Shown: piece by piece, positions 13,343 to 25,919 of the stretch
How positions within the stretch are numbered: position 1 is the first letter of the stretch
Layout of the letters: every line of letters begins with the position of its first letter
NCBI GenBank assembly: GCA_013398295.1
Contig: VZSF01001349.1
Coordinates: 1,771,270 to 1,835,269, forward strand
Reading direction: 5' to 3'
Origin: Chionis minor
Lineage: Eukaryota; Chordata; Aves; Charadriiformes; Chionididae
Length of the DNA stretch: 64,000 nt
Position numbers and translations under genes: made by a program
Notes under the pieces: model-generated
Seen by the model: only the letters and a program-made list of their open reading frames with translations
Database searches by the model: none
What the model was told of the DNA's origin: nothing

Positions 13343-13427
13343 CTGAGAGAAGCCCGCTGCTTCTTCTCAGAGCTTCTTACTTCTTCAGTAGCTTTGCTTT
13401 CAGCTCTATGCCTGGCACTCTGCAAAT
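13343..13427 (-). CDS. NKD1: NKD1 coding exon, 85 bp (basic linker)
   Basis: This short exon was found by filling the gap between the flanking exons. The acceptor is CTCTGGTTGGCAG|AT and the donor is CTCAG|GTAAGG. Two leading bases complete Asp, 27 codons follow, and two trailing bases begin Arg, which the next exon completes. The product begins Asp-Leu-Gln-Ser-Ala-Arg-His-Arg-Ala-Glu and ends Glu-Lys-Lys-Gln-Arg-Ala-Ser-Leu-Arg. It aligns with the human segment Asp-Leu-Gln-Ser-Ala-Arg to Glu-Lys-Lys-Gln-Arg-Ala-Pro-Leu-Arg (recalled). The Trp that precedes Glu-Lys-Lys in mammals is Ser here. The segment is basic and probably disordered. Agreement of phase on both sides with the residue match makes this secure despite its size. 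Confidence 0.93.
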
Positions 13428-14477
13428 CTGCCAACCAGAGAAAGTACATTATTCTCACATTACTGTCCTAGCTGATCAGCATAACTGACGTGCCACACTG
13501 CAAATACTTTCTTTCTTGTCAGTAGACCAAGATGTAACGTATCTTTTTGCGTAACCTTCTCAAAAGTGCTTTTGTCCGCGCAATAGTTTTTCGGCAGACA
13601 TAACCTTGACTGTAGGACAGAAGTCAGGGTTAGGCTGAGAGCCATGGGGCAGGTTAAATGGAGCCACATTCGCACTGATACACTTGTCCCTCAGGAGGGC
13701 TCGGTAGTTTGGAACCTGATGCTGTACTAACACATCACAGCTCCCCAGCACTGCTTATTTGTTTATGTCTGCACGGACTGAGTGGGTATATATTAAACTG
13801 GAGGTAACAAGGCTCTCCTTTTGGATAAGGTGCCCACATTTTCTCCTGAAGTATTACTTTTATACTTTTAAAAATACTTTTGAGTATTTTAATTTAGTAT
13901 TACTTTATCTACTGAAGCGATTATGGTGATACAACTATTATTAGAGTGACTATGAGGCGAACAAGCCAGAGTATAAGCCAATGGCAGACTCTGCCAGTAC
14001 AGAAAAATGTGTAATTTTTATGCATAGATTCATAAAGGTTACGTAACGCTTAATTGTTTATTCTTATCCAGCAGCAGTGATAGCTATGCACTTGCAAAAA
14101 AACATTTTAAACCACTATACATGTTTCCACACGAACTGAGTGCTACAATATCAGCAGAGTTAAAGTGGTACAAGCTGCAAAGGCCTTAAACCTGCCTGGC
14201 AGCGCACAAAGACCATTACACAACACAGGGGTCGTTAGTGCTGCCAAGAAGAAAAAATCATCCAGGAGAAGGAACCCTAATTTGCTTAAGAGATACTAAA
14301 AAAGGGTAGGCAATTTTGCACCCGAGATCTTAAAACAGGTTCACGGGAGTTAAAATACCACCATAATTATTTGCCTTTAAGTATATATTTATTTGCATTA
14401 ATAAAGTACAAAGATGGATTTTTAAGGGATTTTGAAGTTTTTCATATTTTTTCCAATGGCTGATTGCACGTCCTTAC
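13428..14477 (-). other. NKD1 intron, phase 1, 1.05 kb
   Basis: Bounded by donor GTAAGG and acceptor GGTTGGCAG. Its middle part is AT-rich. Nothing else was recognised. Confidence 0.9.
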
Positions 14478-14625
14478 CAGTATGATTTAACAAGATACTC
14501 TTCTTCTTCTGGCTGCCATCTGGTGCCACAGTAAGTTTCACTCGCAGAGTTTTGCTGGAACTAGGAGAATGGTTTACTGATGCATCAACTACCTCATAGA
14601 TGGTATGAAGCAAGCTGGTAATATC
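14478..14625 (-). CDS. NKD1: NKD1 coding exon, 148 bp (EF-hand second half and EFX block)
   Basis: The acceptor is CCAACTATAG|GAT and the donor is ACTG|GTAAGG. The exon starts in phase 0 and ends after the first base of an Asp codon. It encodes residues 88-136: Asp88 closes the EF-hand loop, Ile-Thr-Ser-Leu-Leu-His-Thr-Ile-Tyr-Glu forms the exiting helix, and a Val-Asn-His-Ser-Pro-Ser-Ser-Ser segment follows. Then comes Leu-Arg-Val-Lys-Leu-Thr-Val-Ala-Pro-Asp-Gly-Ser-Gln and a basic Lys-Lys-Lys-Ser run. The Val-Lys-Leu-Thr-Val-Ala-Pro block is a hallmark of vertebrate NKD1. Together with the previous exon it forms the Dishevelled-binding EFX region. The exon is separated from the rest of the EF-hand by an 8.6-kb intron. 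Confidence 0.97.
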
Positions 14626-16256
14626 CTATAGTTGGATTGAAACACAAAAATACAATTGTGAAAATGGTATGAAACCTACAGCGTTGATACTTATAACTAT
14701 TTTAGACTTGGGACTATTAAATGCTGAAATCTCCTCAGAAGTCATTGAATTTAAAACAGGTGAACTCGCACAGAACCTTACAAGAAAGGATTCATTCCCC
14801 TTTTCTGTTAACCCCCATTTTTTCAAATCTAGACTGTGATACAACTCCCAGAAACAAAACGGAATGAATTAAGTACATCCATATTCTTCTTCATCAAATG
14901 GCAGAGGATTTATGAAATGAGGCAGACCGGATCAAAACAATACTAAAAGCACAAGGCCTTCAGGTTTCCCGAACTGCGAATCAGCGAGGTTGTGTTCTGC
15001 CTTTTCTTTTCTTTGGTTTCAACAGAACCCAGGGACAACCATCCAGACTGCACTAAGAACTGAGTTCACACAACCAAAACAAATACAGCAATTGAAGAAA
15101 ATCTTGGAGATTATGGTTCTACTACTTTTTGGGGTTTTTTTGTCTTGGGATAACCTTGTTAAACGGTTGATTATATAGAGGAAAATCAGTAAGAGAAGGG
15201 AGAAAACGGTAAACCTCTGGTTTGGAAATAAATGACATCTGAATGTCACTCATACTGCATATGGGGGTCATATGCATACTGGGGTCTGGCTTATTTTGCA
15301 AAATTCAAACCAGTTCTAAATTTACGTTTTTCAACAGCAGCGATTATCCAGTCAGGCCTATTACACAACATTTTTCACACGTCTCTCTGAAGGCAATGGG
15401 ATGTGAACACATGCTTACGTGTCTGACCATATCAGACAGAACACTAGCCAAATTCAATAAGCCAATTGTTTCAAACGCTGTGTAGTAGCTGGTGAGCTAA
15501 AAGGTCTCTCAGGTTGATCTAATCCAGCCAGGCTCAAATAGGGTACTACCTTAAATTCCCAGGATGAAAAGGAGATCTCTTGGCTCACTGCTTTTCCCCA
15601 AAGGGATTTCACCTAAATTGGTCTTGGGCACCAGGCCAAGGCCAAAGCATACTGATCATTGCAGGCTATAAAGATCCCATTCAATGTATATCTGAGAATT
15701 TTTCCATGCTGATCTTCCTATTTCTTGATCTAAACTCTTTCCAAATGCCTGTGAGCACAAAGGATCTAAATCATGCTTTGTTAAGCGTAACTGGTTCTGA
15801 AGATTAAGAGTCAGGTCTATAAACATTCAAAACCTCTATATTTTTTCCTTTGCCCAGAAGCCATGCCCGTAACAACCGCAGCCTGAAATTTAGTATGCCT
15901 TAATGGGTCCCAGTACTTCAGTACTCAATAACCTACCCAGTCCTCACCATCTAACCAGCTCTAAAGCTGACAGAGCAATACTAATTTCTACTCACACAGA
16001 ATTTAGGGAAATACTGACCTTCTGGCCAGGACAGTAGATGATTTTCCAGCTCAATAGGCAGAATGAATAACTAAATCCTAGAGGGTCCAGACTTCATCTT
16101 AATATGTAACCTCTCTAACTTCCCTCCATTCAGTGGAATTTCTCCAGTCTTGTGAGTTCAAAACAACATAGTCATTAAAAAAGAGCAGAATTTGCAGTCT
16201 CTTCTTTACTTCTCAACGAAATATTTTTTCTACCATTGCCACACGAGCCTCTCTCT

Positions 16257-16276
16257 CTGTGTATATATATATATAA
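16257..16276. repeat. GT/TA microsatellite
   Basis: TGTGTATATATATATATA-type short repeat. Confidence 0.85.
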
Positions 16277-17089
16277 GGCTGTTAGTACCATGTCAGTAGC
16301 TGCTTTCCATCCTTTTGACAAGAACCACTGTCTAAAGCTTGAATGAGGAAGAGACTGCTCAGTGACAATCTGGTGGACGCCTCACAGCTCTTTAATACAT
16401 TTCACTTCTCATACTTCCACTCTAATTTGAAACCTAGCCAGACCCCTAAATAGACACAGCCGTATCTGACAGCCAGCTTGAAGGGCTGGATTTTTATTTC
16501 ATCTATGAGAAAAACCCAACCAAGCAAGAACATAAACAGGCCAACAAACAAAATGTATCTGTTGCTTTATACACCCTCCATAAATTATGTCCTAGGTCTC
16601 TCGTGCTATAATCCTACACCTTGAGAAGCGAAACCTTCCCCTTCAGCAGAACACTTCAGTACCATGTTTATTCTTAACAGGGCCTGTACACTTAGCGCTT
16701 TGCTGAATGGAGCCTTTCCCAGACATTCCTTAACAAGTGTTGGTTAGCCAACATGGCATCTTCCCACACAAGGCTACTATCAAGGCTATTATCAACTCTT
16801 TCATTCACCCTTTCTTTTTTCTTCTTACAAGTTGATCATCTCGTCTATTTTAACTTCAATAGGCAAAGACAGAAAGTCTTTACTCCCACTGTCCTGTTAC
16901 ATGAGGTTTTTCCCAGGAGGAGGTCTAACTGGCAGGCAGTCTGGCCCTTCTCTTCTGTAAGGGTCTTTCTCAACAAGCCGCTTGACTCGGCAGTTTATAA
17001 CATGCTCCCAAATGCTGTCAAGGAACGCCAGATGCACCCGTGTGACACATACTTGGCAAGTCAGAAATATGCGCACGCACATATCACAT

Positions 17090-17335
17090 CAGGACAATCA
17101 TCTCTCTCGGCCAAACACGCCCGAATTAACCCAAATCAATGTCCAGGCTGCGAGCAGTTTAAGCAGCTGCACAGCGGTATCGGGACACCTCGTGGCCTTA
17201 CGCTCCGCCGCCTGTGCATTTCGCTGCGTGTTTAATACCGGCGTCCTCCCCAGCCGGCTGAGCTGCTCCGCGTCCTGGCACCGGCTGAACGTGGTGGTCA
17301 GGCTGGATGTGCACCAAGATCGAGGTTAGGGAGAT
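17090..17335. other. CpG-rich patch in the 8.6-kb intron
   Basis: CpG-dense sequence (TTACGCTCCGCCGCCTGTG, TACCGGCGTCC and GCTCCGCGTCCTGG). No recognised exon. Confidence 0.45.
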
Positions 17336-19699
17336 CCATAAGTAACCGCTTAATGCTTATGCTGGTCTTTTAAATACCGACTACAACATTTTTATTATAG
17401 GATTCATTTACTTGTGGTCCTAATTTGGGGTTGGAAACTGCAGCAAACTGACAGTTCTGATTTGGTCAAACAAGTCTGCTTGGGTCATTCGCTGCTCTCT
17501 CATTTACCACGGCCCTGGCTGAGCAGGTACCAGCTAAAGGCAGCCTGAACCTCCTGTTGCTTCACGATTACAGATTCCCGAGGCGCTGAGCTGGTGGGAA
17601 TGGTCCTCGTCAATGAGTCGGGAACAGTGACTAGAACTACCTCCTCATACCCCCTTTCTGGCAGCTACTGTGGTAATGGCTTCTTGTCAAATTAGTAGCG
17701 CTAGACCATTAAAATATATTTTACACAATTTGTATTTTATAGTTATGTCCGTATTTACCCCCAAAAAAATCTTCATCTTCCAGTGGCCTGCCAGGAGCCC
17801 GAGGCAATTTATGTTCCCCTTGAAAGCCATCCCACTGAACACTACCTGCATTTAAAGTCCTTAAAGAACTGTCTAAAACCACTGACACAGTTTTACACAC
17901 CAGCTTGCGCAGATCACTGTCCTCAAGAAACGTGGCATCAAAGATCACTGACAAAAAGCTAGTTACGTTTCCCTCTCTTCTGGTACACCAGCCAACGTGT
18001 CTCAGAGACCACTTACCAAAGAATCTAACTTTTCTGCACAAGGGATTACAATTTTTACTACTCACATAATTTTGCAACTGCTTTGCTTAAGACTGCTTGA
18101 TACTTCCCGCTCAAAAAATGTCATCCCACCTTTCTCAAACTTCCTCCCTTTTTACATGAAAAATATACAAGAATGGATTTTTCAGTGTTTCCCATTTTCC
18201 CAAAAATACCATTTGCTTGGTTTTTTAACTGAAATGTACTTTTAAACCATTACTAATTAAAAATCATTGTCTATTTTTAAATTAGTATATTAAATGGATA
18301 AAAAGAAATAGAATGTAAAAAAAAAAAAAAGGAAAAAGAAAAAGATTCCTCTCCTTTGTAGCAAAGGGATTATTCTTAGAGGGGGAAGTAGGCTGCATGA
18401 ATTTACCTAACTTCTGAAGGGCTTCTAGTGTGCAGAATTTCTGCTGGGATAACTAGTTTAATCAAGCAAGAAAAGTGAAACTATGATATTTTTTCTCACA
18501 GAGGAAAACAACTGCTTGCTGGATAGTATCCAAACAGCCAGCACATGTCATACCCAGATTTATTTGGGTCTTACTTATTGAATACTACAGTTGGTTTTTC
18601 CAGGGCTGAAGGATTTAACAGTGTTAATCTCTGTGTTTTTCACATCCTATTTTATCAAGCAACTAACACAAGAAAGTATATTAAAAAGAGCAACTTCACT
18701 AGATTGCCAGAAATACTTGCATTAGAAATACTAAAACCCAACCAGTTAAGGCCACACACGTATGCTGCACTCACACGCGTATCCACGGAATACTTCACAG
18801 ATCTCCAGTAGGAGATTAGCAGGAATTTAGAACATTCAGAGAAACTAATGGGTCTGCAAAAAGGAACAAGAGCAAATGACATTGAAGTATTCTTCATTCT
18901 TTACAGAACTCATGTGACTCAGAAAGTCCCTATTTCAGGTATTACTTTTTTAATTCTAAGGAACATCAGTGGTACAGGCACAACCCTGTTTTTCCAGTAT
19001 TAGTGTAGTTTATCATCATAGGACTAATCAGCAAATCAGGGATTCTGTAAAGGAAACCAAGTGGTTTTCCCAGCAGAATTAATTTGAGTGAGAAATTTGG
19101 ACCCCACCCAAAAAAACTCCAAAACAAACCCCCACCAACCCGCCCCCTCAAAAAACACTGAAAGAAAACATTGAGTTTGATTCTTTATAACTTGTGTAGC
19201 AGACTGCCTCTAGCTTCCCTCAAAACCAAGAGAGAAAGACGTATTTGCTCTTAATATTTCTCTCTGTCTCAAATCCACCAACTTTAATGTCTGAATGATG
19301 GCCCCCTCTGATACAGACAGGCACTACACCTCTGTCTGTTGGTTCCACTGCTGCTGCTACATCATGTGTTAATACAGTGTTGACAAACACAGGGAAAACC
19401 AGCAAATTTCAAGATAAGGGTCAGGCCGATAAACAGCAGCCCCAGAAAAGCCAGTGTCTTTCCCCAAGACAAAGATTTGGTGCTGAGTTCTGAATACAGA
19501 AATAACCTCAAAGCTTTTCACTCATTACAGAGGATATGAGCAAAAATAACTAAAAAAGGGAAAGAAGAAGAAAAAAAAGAAAGGAAACATAAGAGGAAAA
19601 ATCGGGTATTTAATGTAAGATACAAAGAACATTTTTAGCATTAAAAATGCATGAAGAGAAACATCCATATGAGTTCATTACCCTTCCCTCAGAAAAAGA

Positions 19700-19726
19700 A
19701 AAGTACAAATGTCTTATTTGTACTTT
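19700..19726. repeat. Perfect inverted repeat, 11-bp arms, 5-base spacer
   Basis: Arms AAAGTACAAAT and ATTTGTACTTT flank GTCTT. It could form a hairpin in RNA from either strand. No known element was recognised. Confidence 0.95.
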
Positions 19727-20744
19727 GTTTGTAGTCTGATTTTTACATACAGCAGGATGTTTTTATTGCAACATGAGCTTTGTTTGATCGCATACATTTT
19801 TGGATCATTCTTATTTGGAACCTGAAAGGAGCTCTACTTGCTATTTGTTCAACTACCAGCCTAGAAGAAAATCCTTTTTGTTTTTACTCCTGACAAGAAA
19901 CTTCCTTGTGTGCTTATTCCTGTGCAGTCACTCACCAAAGAAACTCTATTTTCCAAGAAAGAACTGATAGGGGGGGGAAAAAAAAAAGGATAGTGTTTAT
20001 GAAGTGTAATAACATTCAGAGAGCTCAATATAAAACCTCATGGATCAAAACACATTAGTTCAATTACCCAAGTTTCAAGTCCGATTACAAATATCTGCAT
20101 GCAGATAACTACAGTGGAGCTGTCAGTTCTAAAAAGGTCTACAGTACATAATGAATTGTCCTCTTCTGGCTTATGGAATGAAGGGAAACGTTATTAGCCA
20201 AGTTTTGTAATGTACATATTAGAGCAGGAAAAGTTATCTCCCGCTACACCAAAAGGACTGAAAAACGGTCGTCTTCTCTGACAGAAAAAGCAGTACTTCA
20301 ATAACATACAGTAATGCTAATTTTATAATTTGCCATCCCAATAATTATGCTTTCATAATGGGTGTATCTCTCCGAGAAGCATGACTATATCTGAATTTCT
20401 AATTACAAGGACTACAGAATAAGTCATACAGACTCTAGGAGGAAATCAAAGCAGTATTAAGTTCTGAAGATGTTGTTAAGATCCAGAAGAAATTTCACTA
20501 AGATGGAATTTGAATGCTCTTGCAGTGATCTGTCATTGTGTAAAATCCAAGGAAAATTTTAACCAGTAACTAAATCCATATTTTATTTACAGTTTTCAAA
20601 TCTTTTAATAAAAAAACCATTTAGTCCACTTGTAAAATTGCACCCCACCTACATGTCTCTTACAAACTTGATTTAACACTGTATATTCCTTTGGAAACTC
20701 TCTGGACATGAAGTCCAATGTTTTAAACACAACGACTTTGAATC

Positions 20745-20865
20745 AAATGAAATAGATGTGGGTGGGCAAGTCACTTCCTTTTGCAGTGTCTCACTTTTCC
20801 AACATGAAAAACAAGAATGCTAAAGCTGACTTCTTTTTGTAAAGCACCTCAAGGTCTGCAGATAG
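20745..20865 (+). mobile_element. MIR-like SINE remnant
   Basis: GGGCAAGTCACTTCC, then GTCTCACTTTTCCAACATG, then an A-rich stretch and TTGTAAAGCACCTCAAGG match the 3' half of the MIR consensus in order. The 5' half is not recognisable. Confidence 0.55.
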
Positions 20866-21934
20866 AAATCTGACTTAAGAAATTTCATCTCTCTGTGAAA
20901 TCCAGCTATAAATCCAGGAGACACTGAAGTGTAATTTTCAAAGAAGGAGAGAAGGTCCACACTAAGCTTTTCTCATCACAACACTGGACCTTTGTTTGGA
21001 AAAGCTGACGGGTTCTGACAACACGTTCATCAGCTCACTAAATGGCACTGGTACGGATCAGCACCCGTCCTCAGCCTGTCCGTTCTGCCCCAGATCCAGC
21101 ACTGTGCTTCACGTACTTCTAACTCAAAGCATGTGTTTCATTCTTTTGTAGTCAAAACTATTCATACTCTTAATGTTTGCCATCGTTAAGTCTTTTGCTG
21201 CATCGGGAGCAGAGCTGCTTAACAAACAACACTATCAAGCCCACTACGCTGACTGTCAGTCTCTCAGGGGCTAACGGAACAAGAAATTCTACGTCGTACG
21301 AAGAGACTGAAATTCCTCTTTTGTGGCCAAGATTATCTATGAGCTGCTATCGTTAGTCATTCCTGCACAAGCAACTCTTAAATTGCATCTGGACTCAACA
21401 GAAGACAACCAACCAGATGGATTATACAAATGGCACGGGAACTGCGTGCGAAAGAAGTGTGTACCATAACGGGGAAACTCTGCAATGGTGCATACTATTT
21501 GTTTCTATCTTTGGTCACATGTAAAGAGCTGAAAATTATCAACCTATTTGGTCCCTTGGTTAAAAGAATTTTTTTTGGCGCATGTTCAAGCCTGAATATA
21601 GCAACCTCCAGACCTCAGAGGAGTATAATTTTCAATCCCTGCACAGATTCGGTTTCAGTTAAGCTGCAGCCTGCTCTTGTAGCAGGGAGAGGTAGAATTT
21701 GGCTGTAACATACCCTCTAAGTACAGTCAAATTAAGCTCTTTGGTGTACCACATAATCACAAATAATTATTGTATACATACTTAAAAGCATATTCTCATT
21801 ATGTTCAGCACATGGAACTCCCACTGACATAAATGGGAATTCCATGCCTGAATGTAAAGGACACCCATGTGTGTGGGTTTGGGGTTTGTGTGTTTTTCCC
21901 CTATTCTTTGAGAGTCACAATAATCTTGTAATGA

Positions 21935-22060
21935 AGACTTAGCCCTGGGTCTCCAGCGATCTGGGTTCAATCTGCCACTAGGTTCTTGTGAGACTTCAGG
22001 CAAGTTATTTAATTTTTCTGGTCTCTGTTCCCCATACATTGACAAATACAATGCTACTTC
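21935..22060 (+). mobile_element. MIR-like SINE remnant
   Basis: The blocks CTGGGTTCAATCTGCCACTA, GTGAGACTTCAGGCAAGTTA, then TTTTTCTGGTCTCTGTTCCCC occur in MIR order and spacing (gene-like head, 'gcaagtca', 'cctcagtttcc'). It is diverged. Confidence 0.65.
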
Positions 22061-22481
22061 CCCACCTCACCCCCCATTCTCCTTGCCCTCTCCATGTATC
22101 TCATCTTCTCATTTGTAACTCTGGTTTTCATCTGCTTATTGCCTTGCACGAGGGGCACAGATTTCATTTGACCATTCAAAGCACTATCCGAGTAGAGACA
22201 ATAAAAAAAGCCTAGCAGTGATGTTCATATACACATTAAAAACCCTGAACAACCACCACATTTGGCAATTTGTTCATAAATGTCGAAAGACACGTGCCTC
22301 AGTCTTCTACGAAAAGTTTCTGCCCTCATTTGGTGTCTAAGGCCACTACACCTTCAGTATTTACCCTATTCTTTTCAATCAGTTCTCAGTAATTTTCACA
22401 GACACTGGCATAACAGCCAAGAGAGACAAAACCTGCCAATTTTCAGCTGGTTATCTGAAGGCTTGGGAGCCAGTGAACACA

Positions 22482-22503
22482 CCACACACACACATGCACA
22501 CAA
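22482..22503. repeat. CA microsatellite
   Basis: A short CACACA run interrupted by one TG. Confidence 0.8.
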
Positions 22504-23209
22504 ATCAATGACAGCACATTGCAGTAAATCTCAGTAAAATACATTCTTCTAGAAGAAGTATCATTCAATTTGGATAGAAATGGTTCTGAAAAAGGACAGT
22601 ATTCTAATCTATGCATCCTCTTATCTGGCTTCTTATTTGCACAGGAAATACGACTTGAAGACATCCTGATAACAAAAAATACAGCCGGGTATGCTTTGAC
22701 AGCCATTCACTATGGTCATCCAGCAAGTATTATCAATGTTATTTAGACTTGGAGGGAGAAGGCAGAGATCAGCCTTTCAATATTCACGAAAACAACAGAA
22801 CAGTATAGTTAGTCCTACTGGAAAGAATGTCAGAAAGCAACCTTGCTATTTGGTTAGCTTAACTCTGAAAAGCAGGATAGAAGCCAGAACAATATACATG
22901 TGCAGGGGTTTATTTTGACAATGTGTTTAGTTGTTCGGTTGTTTCAGATATATTTCCTCCTCAAATGCCAGTACTATTTCTTAAAGGCTAATCCCAGATA
23001 TTAAACAACAACCCGTTTAAAAAGTGGTACAGTACATCTGAAAACAGTAAGCTACTGGTGGGAACGTTTCTAGGAGGGAAGGGTCCATGGAAACTGCTGT
23101 TTAAGTTGGCAGGACACCTCTATTTCATAGAAGAAAAAATGTTCCTGTTATAAAACACTTCTCTCGTTAGCAAACGCTGCACACAAAGGGGCAGCTGTAC
23201 TTCGCTTAC

Positions 23210-23305
23210 CTCACGTGTGACTCTTCCGTTGTTATCAAAGTCATACAGTGTGAAGGTCCATTCTTGCCTGTTATCTTCCTCTACAGACACATCACATTGC
23301 AATTC
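23210..23305 (-). CDS. NKD1: NKD1 coding exon, 96 bp (EF-hand, first half)
   Basis: The exon is exactly 32 codons, phase 0 at both ends, with acceptor TTTCTTAG|GAA and donor GAG|GTAAGC. It encodes residues 56-87. Glu-Leu-Gln-Cys-Asp-Val-Ser-Val leads into Arg-Gln-Glu-Trp-Thr-Phe-Thr-Leu-Tyr, followed by the calcium-loop residues Asp77, Asp79, Asn81, Arg83 and Thr85. The twelfth loop residue, Asp88, is the first codon of the next exon. In the NKD family this EF-hand with its flanks (the EFX region) contacts the basic/PDZ part of Dishevelled. The loop ends in Asp rather than the usual Glu, which is typical of NKD proteins and suggests non-standard or weak calcium binding. This is nearly identical to mammalian NKD1 and is one of the strongest identifications in the window. 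Confidence 0.97.
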
Positions 23306-25919
23306 CTAAGAAACATGCAAAGAGCAGCTGATTACCTAAAGCAAAAGGCCTGTTTGCAGAGGAGACTCTCCGTAAGAGGAGGCTGCTTTCTTCCTTCCTT
23401 CCTCCCTCCCTCACGGAGGAAGCCTTCAGGACGTGTCCCGGGGAGGCCTCTGTCCACCACACTGAAAGAGTCTCATCCCAATCGCACCATAATCCTAACT
23501 CCCTTGGGCTCGACTTCAGGGAATCTGCACGATGCTTTCTACTTCATTGTAGAAAACACAAAAAGGTACAAGAAAACTACTCCCTGAAGCTCTTGAAATA
23601 TAGTAAGATTTCCCACTAAAAAGTGAGAAAGAAAACTCGGCTTAACTCGGGAAAAGAAAGACAACAGAACAGACTCGGAGAACGAGGCGGTACGCTGCAG
23701 TGCCAGGAGCAGTCATTAATGCAAAGTGGACATATGGCACAAATCCTCCCCAGTGAGACCTGTCCTTGACACAGATATTTGACACCCGACGGTTGTCAGT
23801 TAGTGCAGTACAGCATCACGCCACCGAAGCTCCTGCAACGCAGCCTGCCTGGGAAGTGGCAGGTAAAGACCTGGGAGCAGCGCCTGGTCCTTACTTTCAC
23901 TGTGCTTTTGTTAGTGAGAGTGTGAGCTGTGGAAAGCCTGAAAGAATCAATTTGTTAAAGGGAAAAAACATTCTCAAACCAAACCCAAGACTTCAGTCAA
24001 GAACAAAGGGCGCACTTTGACCGACTCCGGTCACCTGGGTGCAAACGCTTTGCTCTCTCTCAAGACCCGTGCAATCAAAATTATCCAGAGCCACAACAAG
24101 GCAAAACAGAAAAGTTACAGTGCAATTAAAATGAAAGCCACTGTATGCAAGTAAAATAAACAGCTCCAAATAGCTTCAGCATGATAGAGCTCAAAATACC
24201 TGGTTGATCTTCTGACTTGAAACCAATTCCCTACAGCAGTTAGCGGTCCCCCGTCCCCTGCCGAGTTCAAAGGCAGGCTGCTCCCGCGGTACCCAGCCCA
24301 GCCCGCGCTGCCAAGCGCCCCGCGCTCTGCTGTGGAAACACAGTCTCCCATTACATAAACATTCCCGGCACCTTGAAAAGCCAAATCACATCCCCCTCAG
24401 ATTTAGACCTCTTGTCTCAACACGTGCATTTCTGATTCTTTTATACCTTTGACACATTTACCAATCTCTCGGCTCCTAGCTGACATAGCTGGAAAACTTT
24501 CATTTGTAGAACAAGGGAAAAAAGTATCAATACTTGGTTCCTTGCCACATATTAATACTTCCCTGTCCCACATTGCCTAACATAACATCTTTATGTGAGG
24601 ATGTGCTCTGCTTAGTTAAGAGCCATGGCAACCTTCCCTGCATTAGTCATGGAGCCTTGTACCAAGTGCTAACCTTTATGGCATGCCAAGATCTACTCGG
24701 GAACAAACACAGGCTTTGCCGGTACGGTAGAGTTCCAGCTTCTCTGGCACCAACCATGTTGACAGGTGTCCTCCAACGTTCAAATATCAAGGCACTGTTA
24801 ATTGCAATTTATCATCCCTTTCCTGTCTGCAAATGTCTGCAATTCAAGGTAGAATATAAAGCGCGCCTAGAAAAAAAGTTACCGCTGTGCAAAAAAAAAA
24901 GAAAAAAGGCTGGAAAAGTCACCTCCCCCAAAAAAGGCCCACGAGCACCTAGCAACACCTGAACTGCCTATGGGAAAGCTACCTCCTTTTAATCAGCCTT
25001 AAAACAGTAAAAAATAAATCATACTAGACTACTAAAGCTGCTCTAGAGAAGGAAACGAGCACTGGAGCCACGCTGCAAGGTGGCTGCATGGTCTTTTAAA
25101 TAACAATGGAGGAATGCAAAGCTCATTACTGTGACAGGCTGACAGCACGGAAAGGCAGAAGTTTGCCGTGTCTGCTGGAGTGCAGAGAGATGAAAATTCA
25201 TGCTGTTTCTTGCCAGTATCAGAGTATCTTCCTCCTCACCAAGACAGACAACCCTCTAGCTGGATGACAGCATGCTTCAATACTCCTATTTATTAGAACA
25301 CTCCCTACATAAACAAAACCTGCCGACTACACACAAGGTCTGGCAGTTTTATGATGTTTGTAAGTCTAGAAGGAAATAGACCATCAGACTCATTGCCCTC
25401 CACGATCCTTCTCCTCCTGCCATCTATCAGATGGATTTCCCGCGTAGCAGGTCAGGGTTATTTCACTTTGGAGACCCAGGCACAAAAGATCGATGGTTAA
25501 GGAAGCTTTCACAAACCTCTTTTACACTAGGCAGATTTAACCAAGTGCAATAGTCCATGGAAGTCCTTTAATCTAAAGGTTTGATAACGTGATAGCACAA
25601 CATTTAGCATAATAAATTACTAACGAAAGGATCACAGATAAAGGATGAACGCGAATGTCTCTTCCTACCGTACATCTCAGGTCCTACAGAGGAATGATCA
25701 TCATTTGATCCTCTCCAAACCTGGAAATAAATCTCATTAATTACCTCGTAAGGAGCACCACTAGTAAGACACCGACCTGTGCCAATTCTGCCCCCTCCTG
25801 TATCCACCACAATTGTCAGGAGCTGTATATATGCATCAGAGGGCACCATTTGGTCCATAGGTTATTTTTCTATCATGATTATGTCAGTACAGTGGAAGTT
25901 TAAAATAGAGAGGACTTAC
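23306..25919 (-). other. NKD1 intron, phase 0, 2.6 kb
   Basis: Bounded by donor GTAAGT and acceptor TTTCTTAG. It contains a short pyrimidine CTTC/CCTC run at about 23389-23413 and a moderately GC-rich stretch at 24240-24330. No gene was recognised. Confidence 0.9.

Larger units (their letters stand above)
14626..23209 (-). other. NKD1 intron, phase 0, 8.6 kb, splitting the EF-hand loop
   Basis: Bounded by donor GTAAGC and acceptor AACTATAG. It holds two MIR-like fragments, a perfect hairpin at 19700-19726, TA and CA microsatellites, and a CpG-rich patch at about 17090-17330. No additional exon is needed: the flanking exons join in phase between Glu87 and Asp88. Confidence 0.9.

Noticed and set aside
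16753..17235. 160-codon open frame on the plus strand
   Set aside because: No family similarity. Half of it lies in a CpG-rich patch, and the translation looks like random composition.
23120..23302. Continuous 60-codon frame over the EF-hand read as a complete small protein
   Set aside because: The part beyond Arg-Glu87 runs through a consensus GTAAGC donor into the intron, and the apparent ATG comes from reading across the splice boundary into an internal codon context.
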